Numbered from the stretch's first letter, positions 1 through 11,327 are shown. The stretch is DNA of 64,000 nt from Bicyclus anynana (GCF_947172395.1 NC_069095.1:8680001-8744000), one strand, 5' to 3'. A program made the numbers and translations. The notes: generated by a model not told the origin, from the sequence alone.

Positions 1-567
1 CTTTTTATATAAAGCCTGTCTTTTAAATCGCTACAATATCGCAAAGCTTAAAGTAGGTGAAGTAGGGAAATAAATTTTGAATACATCAAAAAGCAAATTA
101 ATAATAAGTTTTATTTTTTACTTTGCTAAAGAAAATAACGAAAAAAAATGGTGGGGGTAAAATAGAAGATGATTTGTGGCGGAATTACTCAAAATTTATA
201 AATAGAAATTGTGATTCGAAAAAATAATTCTTACCTTGATAACATCGAAACCTAATAAAATTGTTATAAAGCTAAGAAAGCTTTGTGAGGTTTACAAAAC
301 TACCCTCAAGAAGTCTGGTAATAAAGATTGAAAAATTCCCATTGAAAATTTTTCGTATTTCCACTTATTAAGTTAAAATACTCAATCGCAGCCTCTTTGG
401 CTTCGATTCAAAGCTAACTTTCCTGCCGTTTCGTAATTGTACGTCGCAGTTATTGCTCAAGTTTTCAGTGTTAACTTGTTTGTGTTCATTCCGTAATTAA
501 AATATGAAATTGCTATGATTATAATTACTGTACTAAAAATAACAAAATATGTGCAGTAATAATAGAC
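1..567. other. AT-rich intergenic stretch, nothing recognised
   Basis: No open frame, repeat-family match or inverted repeat was seen here. Poly-A and poly-T runs are the only low-complexity content. Confidence 0.6.
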
Positions 568-746
568 CAGGGCCTATAGCCATGTGGCACGTTAATTCTC
601 TTTCTACAAACGCTAACGCTTCGAAAACTAAAAAATGTGTGGGAATGAAATTTGCAATCGACAGGCCACGTGATCAAGTTGTTGATAGTTTTCGAAGCGT
701 CAACGTTTGTAGAATGAGAATCGACGTGCCACATAGCTACACAATG
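568..746. mobile_element. MITE-like element with ~53-bp inverted arms
   Basis: The left arm (577-629) begins AGCCATGTGGCACG and the right arm (687-739) reads as its reverse complement with scattered mismatches. The arms enclose about 57 bp of unique sequence. The outer ends read CAGGGCC and CAATG, so a hAT-like terminus is possible, but no clean 8-bp target duplication is visible. Two overlapping short open frames on opposite strands translate almost alike (both contain MWHV and SFRSV). That is a by-product of the palindrome and not evidence of coding. Non-autonomous DNA transposon is the likely class. Confidence 0.7.
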
Positions 747-798
747 TGAACAGAATGACTATTATTTTCATGCTACGATATGATTTAATTATGAAAAA

Positions 799-986
799 CT
801 AGTCGACGCCCCACGGTTTCACCAGCGTAATTCCTATTCCCGTTAGAATAAAGGGGTGAAATATAGCCTATAATACTCACAAATATTGTGGCTTTCTAGT
901 GGTAAAAGAATTTTCAAAATCGATCCAGAGATGACTATCCTCTACAACATCATAACTTTACTTCATTATTATATTAGTAAGTATAG
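799..986 (-). mobile_element. HEL-1 Helitron-like element, diverged copy
   Basis: On the minus strand the 3' end reads ...GGCGTCGACTAG, preceded by a short hairpin region (ACGGTTTCACCAGCGT on the plus strand). It is followed inward by the family core TATAGCCTAT and by the AT-rich 5' end near TATTAGTAAGTATAG. Many substitutions separate it from the intact copy at 43,632. Confidence 0.75.
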
Positions 987-1994
987 GTTATTTAATTTTC
1001 TGCATTCCAAAAGTTTCAAAATTATTACCGAATTTTGAGTTTGCGACTTTTCTGGAACTTATTTGTTTTTTTTTTATATATATTAGAGCCTTATGCCTAC
1101 AGTATCGTTTGACTGGTTTCCACGCGGCATTACATTAGACTTTATAACGCATGGCGGACTTTGTCGCTAAAGGTATTATCTAAAAACTGCAGATCAAACA
1201 GATCCGATCTAAATCGATTTAAAAATATAAATTTCAAATAATATACGTTTGGAATAAAACCTGCTGAAAACACATGCTTGAGTAAGTTTTTATAGTGTTT
1301 AAAATATTTATTTTCCCATATAATTATCATTTTTTTTTCATTAACAAGGTATTTTAACATTAATTACCTAACATAAGTACTTTTGTTTAAAGAATTAGTC
1401 CTTAAACCTAGTCCTTAATTTTAATTACACCGAAAAGAATTTTCAAGAATACTAAATGAAAATGACAATCCTCATAGGTATCAAAATCTAATAATAAAAA
1501 ATCGAATTTGGTATAAAATAAATACACCTACACATAAAAGTTATTTTAGTTATAAAAACCACAGCAATAACTAGTTTCAACTAAAATAACACAACTTGAA
1601 AAACATTAAGTGCGGATACTTGGTTTTTAGATAAATAAACTTTAGTTTTTACACAAAGTTGGTGGCTATATCGTAAATTAATCGCAGTATCACCGCACCT
1701 TCCCCGCAATTATATTCTCCGAGTCGTCAGAAACCCGTTAATATGGAATGATAGCATTTGTCGAAGGAAATTAATGAACCCCTGATTGATTACGCGGAAT
1801 TATTCACCACTTAAGCGACGTGATAAGTTGTGATTAAGTAAATTGATTTAACTTATTTACATAACTTTACCTACATAATTGTAGGATATTATAAATCTGA
1901 TTATATTATAAATAAATCATGATTGTCAGTAATAGTAAATACGTCTAATACCTATAGGTAATTTATTTTTACGATGATCTTAAATATTCATTAC
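987..1994. other. Unannotated AT-rich stretch
   Basis: No repeat family was recognised. A 72-codon minus-strand open frame (1142-1360) has AT-driven composition (rich in F, K, N and I) and no family I know. I do not call it coding. Confidence 0.5.
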
Positions 1995-2287
1995 CCGAAA
2001 GAAACTTGTCCTAATTTGAAACGATCAAAAAAACGAAAAAATATATATCTAAAAACAGATAAAGAATTAGCATAAAATATAATTTGAAAATAAAAACCAA
2101 CCAAAAATTCCGGAGCGAAAAAAATCCAAAATAAAATTGTGCACAAATGAAAAAAAAATCACACTTCACACAAACATAACGTTTCGGTACACCGCACACG
2201 AACTAAACGAAAAAAATGAATCTCTAAAAGTCAAGCAAAACACTTTACTAAACACAAACACTCAACTTTACCCGTTTGCCGCCAACT
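1995..2287 (-). other. Possible noncoding first exon / 5' leader reading leftwards
   Basis: Read on the minus strand from 2287, the sequence starts with an arthropod initiator-like CAGT, then GGCGGCAAACGG. It continues with the T/G-rich, AAGTG-type wording common in insect 5' leaders (GTGTTTAGTAAAGTGTTTTG, GTGTGAAGTGTGA). A possible splice donor, GG|GTAATG, lies near 1995. No coding ATG frame of note follows in the window. The first ATG frame (2011-2199, minus) is hydrophobic and AT-driven. If real, this is the untranslated start of a gene whose coding exons lie beyond the left edge. This is inference only. Confidence 0.3.
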
Positions 2288-2545
2288 GCAACTAGGAAAA
2301 TGTTCGCGTGAAAGTTCGTTTTTTTTGTGAGCGGAGAAAAATTCGCGATCCCCTTGCAGAGAGTTCGCGCCGCGTCGCGAGTCCGGAATGCGAATGAGGA
2401 ATTTTCGGCTATGATGGGGAGGATGTGCGCATAGCTGTGGCTTAGATGAGACTGTGGCGAGGTACTATGTACCGCGTTCGCACTGTGTGGCCGGAGCCGA
2501 CTTTCGCCCCGACCGGTCGCCCTACAGCTCCGCCGACCGCTGACG
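2288..2545 (-). promoter_or_regulatory. CpG-rich promoter-like block
   Basis: This is one of the richest CpG stretches in an otherwise AT-rich window, with repeated CGCG, TCGCGA and GCCGAC words and GC boxes such as GCCCCGACCGG. It ends at the initiator-like CAGT at 2285-2288 (minus strand). There is no TATA box about 30 bp upstream, which fits the TATA-less promoters common in insects. No repeat copy elsewhere in the window matches it. A promoter for a leftward transcript is the simplest reading. An undetected GC-rich transposon is the main alternative. Confidence 0.35.
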
Positions 2546-3141
2546 CATCCAGGAACATTGTTAATTCACCACTCTTAGCACTATGACACTTTTAACATGT
2601 TAAAAAAATATTCACTTAAAAAAAAACTTTACTTGAGTCCGCTTTTAACGCCAATTTGGAATTCAGTACTAAAATTTGCAGAAAAAATTAAAAAAGTTTT
2701 TTTTTTTTTATTGAACATGAAAAAAATCGGAACTCAATTAAAATGTTAATAAAGACCGCAGTGGCGTATAAAACGTGTTTGTTCCATTCCACATCCGATT
2801 CAGTACTACGCAAGGGTTGGCTACGTAGCAATAAATGCATACAGCTTATTGTTGAGGTAGGCATTTTTGCACGAACGCGCGCCCATTGTTCTGGTGTGAA
2901 ATAAAATAAGCATATTGTTATGTAGATCATTAATTTCTTTTGGTAGGAAGTGCATTGTCACTGTTCAGAATAAACTGAAAGGTTGAATAGTTTGGATATT
3001 TTTTTTCGTGGAGTGAGTCTATGATAATAAAAAAAATAATATTGGTTGGATATCCCAATGTTTGTGTATTTTATAGGTATGTTTGTATATTCTATAGACA
3101 GTTACTTTATGATACTTATTAGCCATTAATATATTATAGAA
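2546..3141. other. Unannotated stretch
   Basis: It has no recognised repeat. A minus-strand open frame (2688-2930, 80 codons) contains TPEQWARVRAKMPT. I cannot assign it, its A-rich 3' end argues against a real gene, and I do not call it. Confidence 0.45.
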
Positions 3142-3330
3142 TCTATACTTTTATAAAACTGAAAAGTTTGTTTGTTTGAACTCGCTAATCTCACAAACTA
3201 CTAGTCCTGTTTGAAAATTTCTTTCAGTATTAGATAGCCCTTTTATTAAGGAAGTCTACAGGCTATATATTATTAACGTATTCCTACGGGAACGGGAACC
3301 ACGCGTGTGAAACCACGCGGCGTCAGCTAG
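3142..3330 (+). mobile_element. HEL-1 Helitron-like element, full length
   Basis: It starts TCTATAC and ends with a hairpin (CCACGCGTGTGAAACCACG) followed by GGCGTCAGCTAG. It is flanked by A on the left and T on the right, as expected for Helitron insertion between A and T. At 189 bp it has no coding capacity. The TC start, CTAG end and 3' hairpin are what define the call. Confidence 0.85.
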
Positions 3331-3464
3331 TAAAAAAATAATTTAACAACGTAAAAAATTTCTTAAAGAAATGTAAAAGTTATTTATATTTAATTTATTG
3401 TTATTACGTTACCTACTCGTAACGTAATTTTCAATTAAACTATGCTTCTGCTATGCTACAAACA

Positions 3465-3745
3465 GTAAGACCCAGGGGTCCAATACCAGAACAGGTCAAC
3501 AAATAAATGTGTTTTTGGAATTTTTCCTACAAGAAAAATCTTAATAGCGGCCTTAAGCTGGGAATTTCGCGGTTTTTGTACACCCCCATTCCTCGAAATT
3601 CAGGAAAACCGGATCCTGTGCCTGATGTTTCACCAAGAATAGAGATAGTGCACCTGTGTTTTAGCTCACACTTGTGCACTAATATCTCCTGGTAAATCTC
3701 AACATGAGATTAGCCACCGAGGCCGAGACATACGGTTGGGAGTAT
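3465..3745 (+). mobile_element. SINE-E copy, diverged
   Basis: It opens with a decayed tRNA-like B-box (CAGGGGTCCAATACC). It then carries the family core TTTTTCCTACAAGAAAAATC, a GGTTTTTGTACACCCCCATT segment, and the 3' part with ATCTCAACATGAGATTAGCC. The same order, on the minus strand and better preserved, is at 31,600-31,935. Confidence 0.8.
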
Positions 3746-4324
3746 ATTATTACAGTACCAATAAATATTTTAAAAGCTATTGTATAACAAATATTATATT
3801 TACTTGTAAAATTTTTCAATGCTAAATCAACGTCATTAAATTGCTGACGAGTTTCCTCGTCATTGTTTCAGAATTAGACGCGATAGTGAATACGTATGTT
3901 TCAATGAATTATTGAATTATATTGACCTACCTACATAAAATTAATCATAAAATTATTATAATTAACTTTAAATTAAAGACAAAATTAGAATAAGTGACTC
4001 AAAAATTGGAAACTAGAGCAAGGAGATCCAATGAAATAAAATGAGTAATGTACTATAATAATAACTTGGGAATCAATCTTAGTCATAAGTTATTATTATA
4101 ATTATTAATTACATATATTTCTCATCCCATCTTCACCTTGCTTAATGTATTTACTAATACACAAAACTATATACAAGGTAGAGTTAAGGATAATCTACAG
4201 GTTCTACGAATATTTGTTTCATTTGGTCTTTATCAAAGCCAAAATGTAATTAAACACAAATGTATCTATTAAAGGACACCAAGGCTATATCCGAGGTGAA
4301 AGAAAGAATATAATTATGTAAGAT
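3746..4324. other. AT-rich stretch, nothing recognised
   Basis: No repeat match, inverted repeat or credible reading frame was seen. Confidence 0.55.
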
Positions 4325-4595
4325 CATCACCATTTACAATCGATGGACGACGTTGGACAATAGACCTCCAGTAAGGACGTCCAAACACCACATTTCAATG
4401 AGTCTGGATGCATTCAGCGATTATATGTTACCTGCTTGATGTCATCAGCTCACCTAGTGGGGGGTCGACCAACACTGTCTTTTCCGATGACGGCTCGTCA
4501 TTCCAACGCCAACGTCCATCGGCTTTTCAAACTATGTGCCGCCCATTGCCAATTCAGCTTCGCGACTCTTCGATTAGTTCTGTAATTTTGTAAAC
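4325..4595 (-). mobile_element. RTE-type LINE 3' end, decayed
   Basis: On the minus strand it runs from the reverse-transcriptase C-terminal region (CATTGCCAATTCAGCTTCGC on plus; compare 29,640 and 39,190) through CCTAGTGGGGGGTCGACC to GATGGACGACG and a terminal (ATC)n on the plus strand. That (ATC)n is the reverse complement of the LINE tail. Stops and small indels interrupt the frame. Orientation and order agree with the better copies at 39,027 and 40,058. Confidence 0.75.
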
Positions 4596-4617
4596 CTATG
4601 TTGAACTGTGATTTTGT

Positions 4618-4766
4618 AGGGGATAATCTCTGGATTTACTGCAACGATTTTGAAAATTCTTTTATCATTATAAAACCACGTTATTTGTGAGTGTCATAAG
4701 CTATATTTTATCCCCGTGTTTTTACGGAAACGGGAACTACGAGGGTAAAACCACGGGGCGTCAGCT
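4618..4766 (+). mobile_element. HEL-1 Helitron-like element, 5' truncated
   Basis: It contains the family core AAGCTATATTTTATCCCCGT, the arm ACGGAAACGGGAACTACG, and the 3' hairpin with GGGGCGTCAGCTAA (CTAA in place of CTAG). The 5' TCTATACT end is missing. Confidence 0.75.
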
Positions 4767-5129
4767 AATTCCAAATAAAAGCTTCATCGAACAATTTCCA
4801 AAGCAACGTTGGTTATGCCACAGACTGTAAACAGAAGATAATTCAAAATGTGCAACTATGAAAGCTATCTCCCCGTGTTGCTAACCTAGTTCGCAACAAA
4901 CAAGGATCTGTAGTAAGCTACAGGATGTGACTGCGCCCGCAACTCGCAGGAACTGCTAACAATGTTTGTCGCAATGTTGTTTGTCGGACAGTTATCGGCA
5001 TCCCTGTATATATTGAGGTGTGCGTATACGAATACGAGCAAAGTACGACAAAGTTACGTTTTGAATATTTCTTTAAAAAAAGTTTACTTAGATTTGGAAG
5101 ACTCATATAAATAAATAGAGACTAAGAAA

Positions 5130-5360
5130 AATAAGTTACTTAAATGAGCTACTTACATAAGGAGTTTGCAATTAAGGCACTACTTACTTTGGGTGCGTCA
5201 TACGTAAAATAGATGCCACATACTTAGTAATGGTGCAGCTAACTGTGCCGTTTAGGAACAACACCATGTTGCATAAAGAGCTCTTATACAATATAGTCCT
5301 GTCTTCAAGCATAATAGTGTCTGGTTTGCTACTTATTTTAAGTATGGCTCTCCAGGATTT
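5130..5360 (+). repeat. Unclassified dispersed repeat REP-1, copy a
   Basis: This shares an ordered series of blocks with 8,482-8,672: AAAATAAG.TACTTAAATG, GCATACGTAAA.TAGATGCC, CTTAGTAATGGTGCAGCT, and TTACTTATTTTAAGTATGGC. Several indels separate the two copies. Neither copy has terminal repeats or a tRNA-like head that I can see, so the class is unknown. Confidence 0.7.
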
Positions 5361-6567
5361 TTTCTCCGTGTTTAAAGGTAAAATGACGAAAATCTGTTAA
5401 TTTTTGATGGATTGTTTTCAAATTAAATTTCTCTGCCTCGTAAAAATTTTAATAAACCTAATTTTATTTTGGAACATAGCCTTAGTCATCATCGTCAACT
5501 TTTTTATGTTAACATTAATCTCCCATTGCAGCACACTGGCGCGTTAAGTTTAAACTTCTTAAGCCCACCAGCTCAAATAGTGGTTGACGGTTTTAGAGTG
5601 ATAATGTTACATTGACTTATCAAATTTTAGTCATAATTAACGAAATTATGCTTTAATTACTCCCTGAGGCACTCTTACTCAACTCGGAACTGCTGCTAAA
5701 TATTTTCTAGAGCTTTTTAGGGCCTGATATCTGAGACTGAGGACTGAGGACTGGGTCCACAGAGTTGACAACTGGCTTCTATATCACCGAGTAAGTTACT
5801 TAAAAACACACAACGACAAACAGTAAAATAATAACAATATATTTTCAAAGAGATTACATATGAAAATTAACTTCGTATGAAATCAAAATATGAAAAATAT
5901 CAGACATAAATATATTATTTTTTCATCATATATAAAATGTAAATCAAACAAACACGCATGTCCAAACGCCCGCTGAAATTTCGTAAATGCGGACATGTTA
6001 ATAAACGGTCAATATAGATACATTATATCAAAGGTTTACGATTATTAACTTCACATCGGACGTCGACTATGCTCTCTCTGATATGTGACTAGACCGGCAC
6101 ATATATCGGTTTTGATGATAATTATGATAAATAAAAGTAATTCAGATGCGAGTCTCACATATTTGGTTACGTGGTATTATAATAATTTTGATTATAATTT
6201 ATATTATCTAGTATACTTTCCGTGATATTTTTCTCCGGAATTTCCCTAACTAGAACATTGTTAGAGGTTCGAAGGTATTGAGGTGACCTACCCGATCTTT
6301 TATTCATGATTGCATAACAATTTCAAGGCCTAAAGGTTGTAGAAGTCGTTAGAATAGAGAAATTATAATAATTCCATACTGATATTATTAATGCGAGACT
6401 TAAAATGTATGTTGGTTAAGTTTTAATAAAAGATAACCGAACAAGCAGTTTGTCTTTCCATCTTAAGTGGAAAACCATTTTCTATAAATGACCACCACTT
6501 CGTAGAATACATGCACACTGCTATGGATATTGGCCAATATACGCGTATGCTGAAATCAAAGTAAAAA
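5361..6567. other. AT-rich stretch, nothing recognised
   Basis: No family member was seen. It includes several ATAATTATAATA-type simple tracts (about 6,170-6,210). Confidence 0.5.
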
Positions 6568-6856
6568 TCCTCAACAAAATGCGTATTATTTTCGTTCATT
6601 CAAAGTGCCTCGGTTAGAAATAAAGTAAAAGACTCCTAGCTCAGTCCTCAACAAACCGTGTATTACTTTCGTTCACTCATTCAAAGTCCCTCGGTAAAAA
6701 AAATAAAGTACAAGACTCCTAGAAGTCCTCAACAAACCACGTATTATTTTCGTTCACTCATTCAAAGTCCCTCGGTAAGAAATAAAATACAAGACTCCTA
6801 AACGTCCTCAACAAACTGCGTATTATTTTTGGTTCACACTGTCTCTCAGTAGGAAA
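6568..6856 (+). repeat. Minisatellite, four units of ~77-81 bp
   Basis: Units begin TCCTCAACAAA at 6568, 6645, 6726 and 6805. Each continues with CGTATTA.TTTCGTTCA, AAAGT.CCTCGGT and ACAAGACTCCTA. The middle two units are the most alike and the last is the most diverged and partial. There is no coding frame across the array. Confidence 0.9.
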
Positions 6857-8481
6857 CATGTAGGTATAACTGTATTTTTATGCCACCCTAGACTCAAGTG
6901 CATTAGCGCTTCTGCGGCGCGAAATCCTCTCGTACGTCCGCAAACACGTTACGTATGCAGACACGCGTGTGTTCAATGGATAAATGATTATCTTGCTATC
7001 GGAGATCTTGCGAACATCTCACTCGTTGGGCAGCTTAGCTACCGTCTAAAGTAATAAACAGAAATCCGATACCGGCCCGCGACAGCCATTTAAACTCAGA
7101 TCCACGATAAGGGGATCGTTCGCTGTATTATTTACAGCCTTACCGGCTTGCGCCAAAATCAAATACATTTTTGGGGTTCCCTATACAAATAGTTATTGAA
7201 ACCATAGTACTACACCTGTAATTTTTTTTTACAGTGACAAGTTTTGGAAAATTGTTAAGATTAACAGCTCTGAGCCTCTTGGTATTTTTTTGTCTGTTAT
7301 TATAATTTTCCCTGAGTAAGTCATAACTTACACACATACTCATATGTACTCAACTTAGTGTGTAGTAATCTAAGAAGTCACTAAACAGAAACTAAGTAAT
7401 AGATTGAGCACCTGCAATTACTTTCGTTAAAATTGAAAGTCTGTCAGCCCATTCTCCTACAATACATAACTACAGAAATAAAAGACAGAATTTAGACCAT
7501 TTATAGTCTACTCCTCTTCTAAACTCCTAATCAAAAAATTAAAAATATTGCTCTATACACACATAGAAAGCTAAAATCTTCACGCATTTAAATAAATAAT
7601 AGAAAGGTCTACGGAACCCTTGGTGAAACAATCTCACTTTAACCATTTTTATTTATTAATAGTTTCTGATTGCGGGTTCGCTTTTGATGTCAACATAAAT
7701 TCCTGATAAATACGAGTAGTAACGCTTTGTTTTTGACTTGAGATTAAATCGAACTTTTTTTAAAAGACCCTTTTGACTTTTTCTGTTACTTATATACCAT
7801 TTATGTTAAGTAGGCTGCCATTTATTCTTTTACATATTGTCTTGAATAAAGTGAAGTACATTTTACTCATATTTAACTTACTAGTAAGTATATATTACTT
7901 ATTACTAGGAAGTATGGTATGGATTTCACCTTTATTATTTTATACATATCTATAATTATTTTTTTCAGGTTTTTCATTAGTTACGTATTACATCAAAAGG
8001 TCATCAAGTATGATGACCCAGTTCTAGTAATCAACGCCCAATTATGCCCATATAATGATAAAGCTGGCGATGACGGATGTTTGTGGAAAAGCTAGTCCAA
8101 TAAATATAATAAATACATACTTATACAGCCTAGCACCATTGCTGTGTTCAAAAGAAAGCGTCTCATTGACGAAGCCTCACGTTGACCGTAGCAGGGCAGA
8201 ACATTGCGATCTGCTTATTTTCTGGTTGTGTAAGAAAAATCGCCTGAAAGCAGAAGAACATATGGGTTTAATTTTCTACGGGCATCTCGTCTGAGACTCG
8301 GGCTTCAGCTTAGAGGGCTTTTCGGAAATTTTGTTTGGCTTGAGTGAGCCAGACGTGTCTTAGAGTCACCTTTGGGTGGGCAATCACTACACTAAAGTAA
8401 GTATTGGACAGAGCAACCTGCATTTAGGTATTAGGCTTCCGCTCATGTCGTTGTTTTAGACAGTGATAAATCCTGCAATTA
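6857..8481. other. Mostly unique stretch with a CpG-richer patch
   Basis: Around 6,900-7,095 the sequence is noticeably richer in CG (GCGGCGCG, CGTACGTCCG) and includes ATAAATGATTATCTTGC. It could be a regulatory element, but no specific claim is made. Short open frames at 7,140-7,343 (minus), 7,773-7,955 and 8,055-8,294 (plus) show no recognised domain. Confidence 0.4.
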
Positions 8482-8672
8482 GAAAAATAAGCTACTTAAA
8501 TGCACTACTTACGGAGATTGCACATTGCTAATTACTAGGGGTGCAGCATACGTAAAGTAGATGCCGTATTCTTAGTAATAGTGCAGCTTACTGAGCTAGT
8601 ATACAACATGGTGCTGGCTACAAACGTAATGGAATCTGATTGTTACTTATTTTAAGTATGGCGGTCCAGGAA
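8482..8672 (+). repeat. Unclassified dispersed repeat REP-1, copy b
   Basis: This is the second member of the pair described at 5,130. The best-preserved blocks are GTAAAGTAGATGCCGTATTC and TACTTATTTTAAGTATGGCG, followed by GTCCAGGA in both copies. It is in the same orientation, about 3.35 kb downstream. Confidence 0.7.
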
Positions 8673-9118
8673 TATTCGCTCAATGTGAACCAATATTGGC
8701 ACAAATATTCCCGGATCACCAATACGTATCGCCAATTCGAAATTGCATTACAGATGCAAGCACACAGCTGCAGATTTTCGGGACCTTTATTAATTTATTC
8801 ATTTACCCTTCACGCCCCAAATCCTCCGCTAGTGAAGGGTAGCGCGCGCTCGATCCATCATCCGCTGACGCAAAACTAATTGATTTGCGAACAAGCGTGA
8901 TTTGTAGCTCGTGTGTAATAAAAATGCCTTATAACGCTGTTATAATAAATAATTACAGTTTATAAATCAAAAAAACACAAATTAAATTTAATTAAATTAC
9001 CTATTTTATTCACATGGATTTTTATGTGTTTCGTTTATCAGTCTACGGAGTATAATGCCATGATACTCATGTGTTGTACATTTTATTCCATTAAATATTA
9101 CGTCAACTTTAATTTGAG
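8673..9118. other. Unannotated stretch with a small hairpin
   Basis: ACCCTTCAC (8805-8813) and GTGAAGGGT (8832-8840) form a 9-bp perfect inverted repeat. Nothing else was recognised. Confidence 0.5.
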
Positions 9119-9346
9119 TGACAGGCTTCGGCCGTGGCTAGTGCTGGGACGTACCACCCTAACGGCGAAGACTTCTAGCACAGGGGTTTAACGTTTCAGT
9201 ACGAAAGCATAGAAACCGTCAAAGGTAACGGCAGAATAAACTTCTACTTTTTCCTAGCTAAGTCACTTACCATCTAAGACTGAATCATCACACAATACTT
9301 ATCAGGTAAGAGCGAAGTCAACGGCGACTATAAGTAAGTATAAAGA
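9119..9346 (+). mobile_element. SINE-A remnant, heavily decayed, head missing
   Basis: GGCTTCGGCCGTGGCTAGTG opens the match. It is followed by disrupted forms of the family body (TAGAAACCG.CAAAGG) and by the tail blocks CACTTACCATCTAAGACTGA and ATCAGGTAAGA. The tRNA-like head is absent. Confidence 0.65.
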
Positions 9347-9644
9347 TAATTTTCACTATGACATACAGACACAATTAGTCGTGAAATACATTCAATATAC
9401 AGACTCGACAGATGTGTAATTGTATTTTGTAAAATGTTAAACTGATAATAGAATAGATGTAGATGCGTAACATCATTTCAATGCTGCTATTCAACGGTTT
9501 CACAAATTGGCACCACACAGAGAGTCAGGGTTGCCGACACCCCTTGCAGTTTTTATATATTTTTTTTAGGTTAAAGATTTTATATAAAATAAAATTCCTC
9601 TATATAGTTTAATATCTAAAGAATGTTATAAAATGGTAATAATA

Positions 9645-9740
9645 ATAAACTTGGCTGAGTTTGCTGTGAGCTCTTCTTCTTCTACTTACCACTATTATTT
9701 TTTCTTAGAGTTTACTTACCACTATTATTTTTTATCAGCG
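9645..9740 (+). repeat. LINE-like tail fragment plus a 28-bp tandem duplication
   Basis: CTTGGCTGAGTTTGCTGTG, then GAGCTCTTCT, matches the fragments at 46,396 (plus) and 50,133 (minus). I take these as pieces of one non-LTR 3' end. It is followed by two tandem copies of TACTTACCACTATTATTTTT (9683 and 9712). Confidence 0.55.
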
Positions 9741-10602
9741 TACTGGGTCCAAGCTTCTTAAACCCTCTTTCAAAGAGGGGTATTAGTATTATTAGTATTA
9801 GTAGTATTTAGACCTGACCCTGTGTCGTGGCTTTAGTTCGTTAAAATGGAATGATATTGATGGTAATGATTGTTTTATAATAAAATTAAAAAAACAACAG
9901 CAAATACAATGACAATTCAATGATAACGTATTACAAGACTGACTTTCTGAAGTGCTTTAAATTAAAGAACAAATTTATAGAAACACGATGACTAAATAAT
10001 AATTCTGTAATTTATCTGACAGTAATTAAAGACGGAACACGGTGTAATAAGTAGGTATAACAATAATGCTTTGACGGGCCAGCAAGCTAATTCACTATCT
10101 TTGACGTATGTTAGTTGACATATTCGAAATTGAGATGCTATGTAACAAATGTCATCCCGTGCTTACTGGGATGAATATCATAAAGTAGGTATTTAGACGA
10201 TATTTTGTCAATTGATGTTTATTTATGTATAAATAAGAATCTATAGTTAATCCAATTAATAATAAATTGAAATCAAAATATTTGTAATAATATTTTTAAA
10301 TTTTGTGAACAACACAAGTTGCCAGCCCTGTTCGAGGCATCCCAACATTTTTCATAGCATTTAATTTGGCATTATCAAGCTTCATTCAGAGACGGGGGTA
10401 GCATCGGAAGCGATACCGGGTTTGATTTCCTCCCCACATTGTTGTATCGATTCCCACCAACCGCGTCACCACAAAAGGGTGCGTTTACTGATGTTTGATT
10501 GATGTTCTTTATCGTTCGTGCAAATGTTTTAAATCGGTAGACACGGCTTCACTATGCTCGTAACTTTATGTTTGTGTGTGAAATTTATGCGTTGTAAGAT
10601 TT
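9741..10602. other. AT-rich stretch, nothing recognised
   Basis: The only content is a short TATTAGTATTATTAG microsatellite near 9,781-9,811 and poly-A and poly-T tracts. Confidence 0.5.
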
Positions 10603-10730
10603 TTTTTTTTTGTTTTATAATATGACCAATATTCCTATTCCCCTCCAACTAGTCGGGAAAGACTGTGCTAGGAGTGGGTACGACAATAGACCAACGGGGC
10701 GGGGCTCGAACCACTAACCCTCGGTGGCAT
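10603..10730 (-). mobile_element. SINE-C copy, minus strand, head truncated
   Basis: It carries CCCCTCCAACTAGTCGGGAA, AGGAGTGGGTACGACAATAG and the B-box side CCAACGGGGCGGGGCTCGAA. It stops at CCTCGGTGG before the A-box end that is present at 42,430-42,473. It begins next to a T-run that is the poly-A tail in reverse. Confidence 0.8.
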
Positions 10731-10859
10731 ATTAGTTATGTTTAGTTATGTAGGAGTTAGATGACATATGTTTATTTTGCTTTATTTCCATACAAGCGAA
10801 CGCTTGCAACTTTGTTGGCATGAAATTCACTTTTTTCATAAATCCCACGAGAACCATGG

Positions 10860-11012
10860 ATTTTTCCAGGATATTAAGTATAAGACTATATGTTGCTCAA
10901 TAATCTCCTCTATCTACCAGTGAAAGTCCCGTGTAAATCGGTTCAGCTGTTCCAGAGATTAGGCCGGATAAACAGACTGACAGACAAAAAAAATCGCTTA
11001 ATTGTGTTATAC
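10860..11012 (+). repeat. Dispersed repeat fragment (…CAGACTGACAGACAAAAAAA)
   Basis: AAATCGGTTCAGCTGTTCCA, then GAGATTAGGCCGGATAAACAG and a GACAGAC run, is wording I associate with abundant lepidopteran repeats. No second copy exists in this window to confirm limits. Confidence 0.4.
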
Positions 11013-11171
11013 TTGAGAAAACAATTATCTCGAATTACAGAAGCACTTTTTTATTTTTATGTATTGATGATTTGTTGAAATATAAATAATAACAAATAGT
11101 GAATTAGGTACATGGGTCAATACGTACATGTAATCTCGTTATTGTGAGAATATCGAGTTTCGAAATATTAA

Positions 11172-11327
11172 TCTAAATACATAAAAGCGAAAGGTTACGA
11201 TGATAAAATACTACGTAGGAAGATAAAATTTGGGGAGGTAGTTTATAGACTTCCGCTACGAACCGATTTTGAGACAGCGCCGGATTAAGGAGGTCTAAGG
11301 CCGAATGAAGTCGCGGGCATCCGCTAG
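11172..11327 (+). mobile_element. HEL-2 Helitron-like element
   Basis: It starts TCTAAATACATAAAAGCGAA. It contains GGAGGTAGTTTATAGACTTC and AAGGAGGTCTAAGG, and ends GTCGCGGGCATCCGCTAG followed by T. Related copies are at 41,405 and 55,930 (plus) and at 36,695 (minus). Confidence 0.8.

Noticed and set aside
549..749. Overlapping open frames on both strands at the left end
   Set aside because: Both arise from the inverted arms of one MITE, which make both strands read alike.
2688..2930. 80-codon minus-strand frame with TPEQWARVRAKMPT
   Set aside because: The middle looks protein-like, but both ends are A/T-run driven and no family is recognised.
6568..6856. CRISPR-like array
   Set aside because: Units are contiguous 80-bp tandem repeats without unique spacers, in a eukaryotic context.
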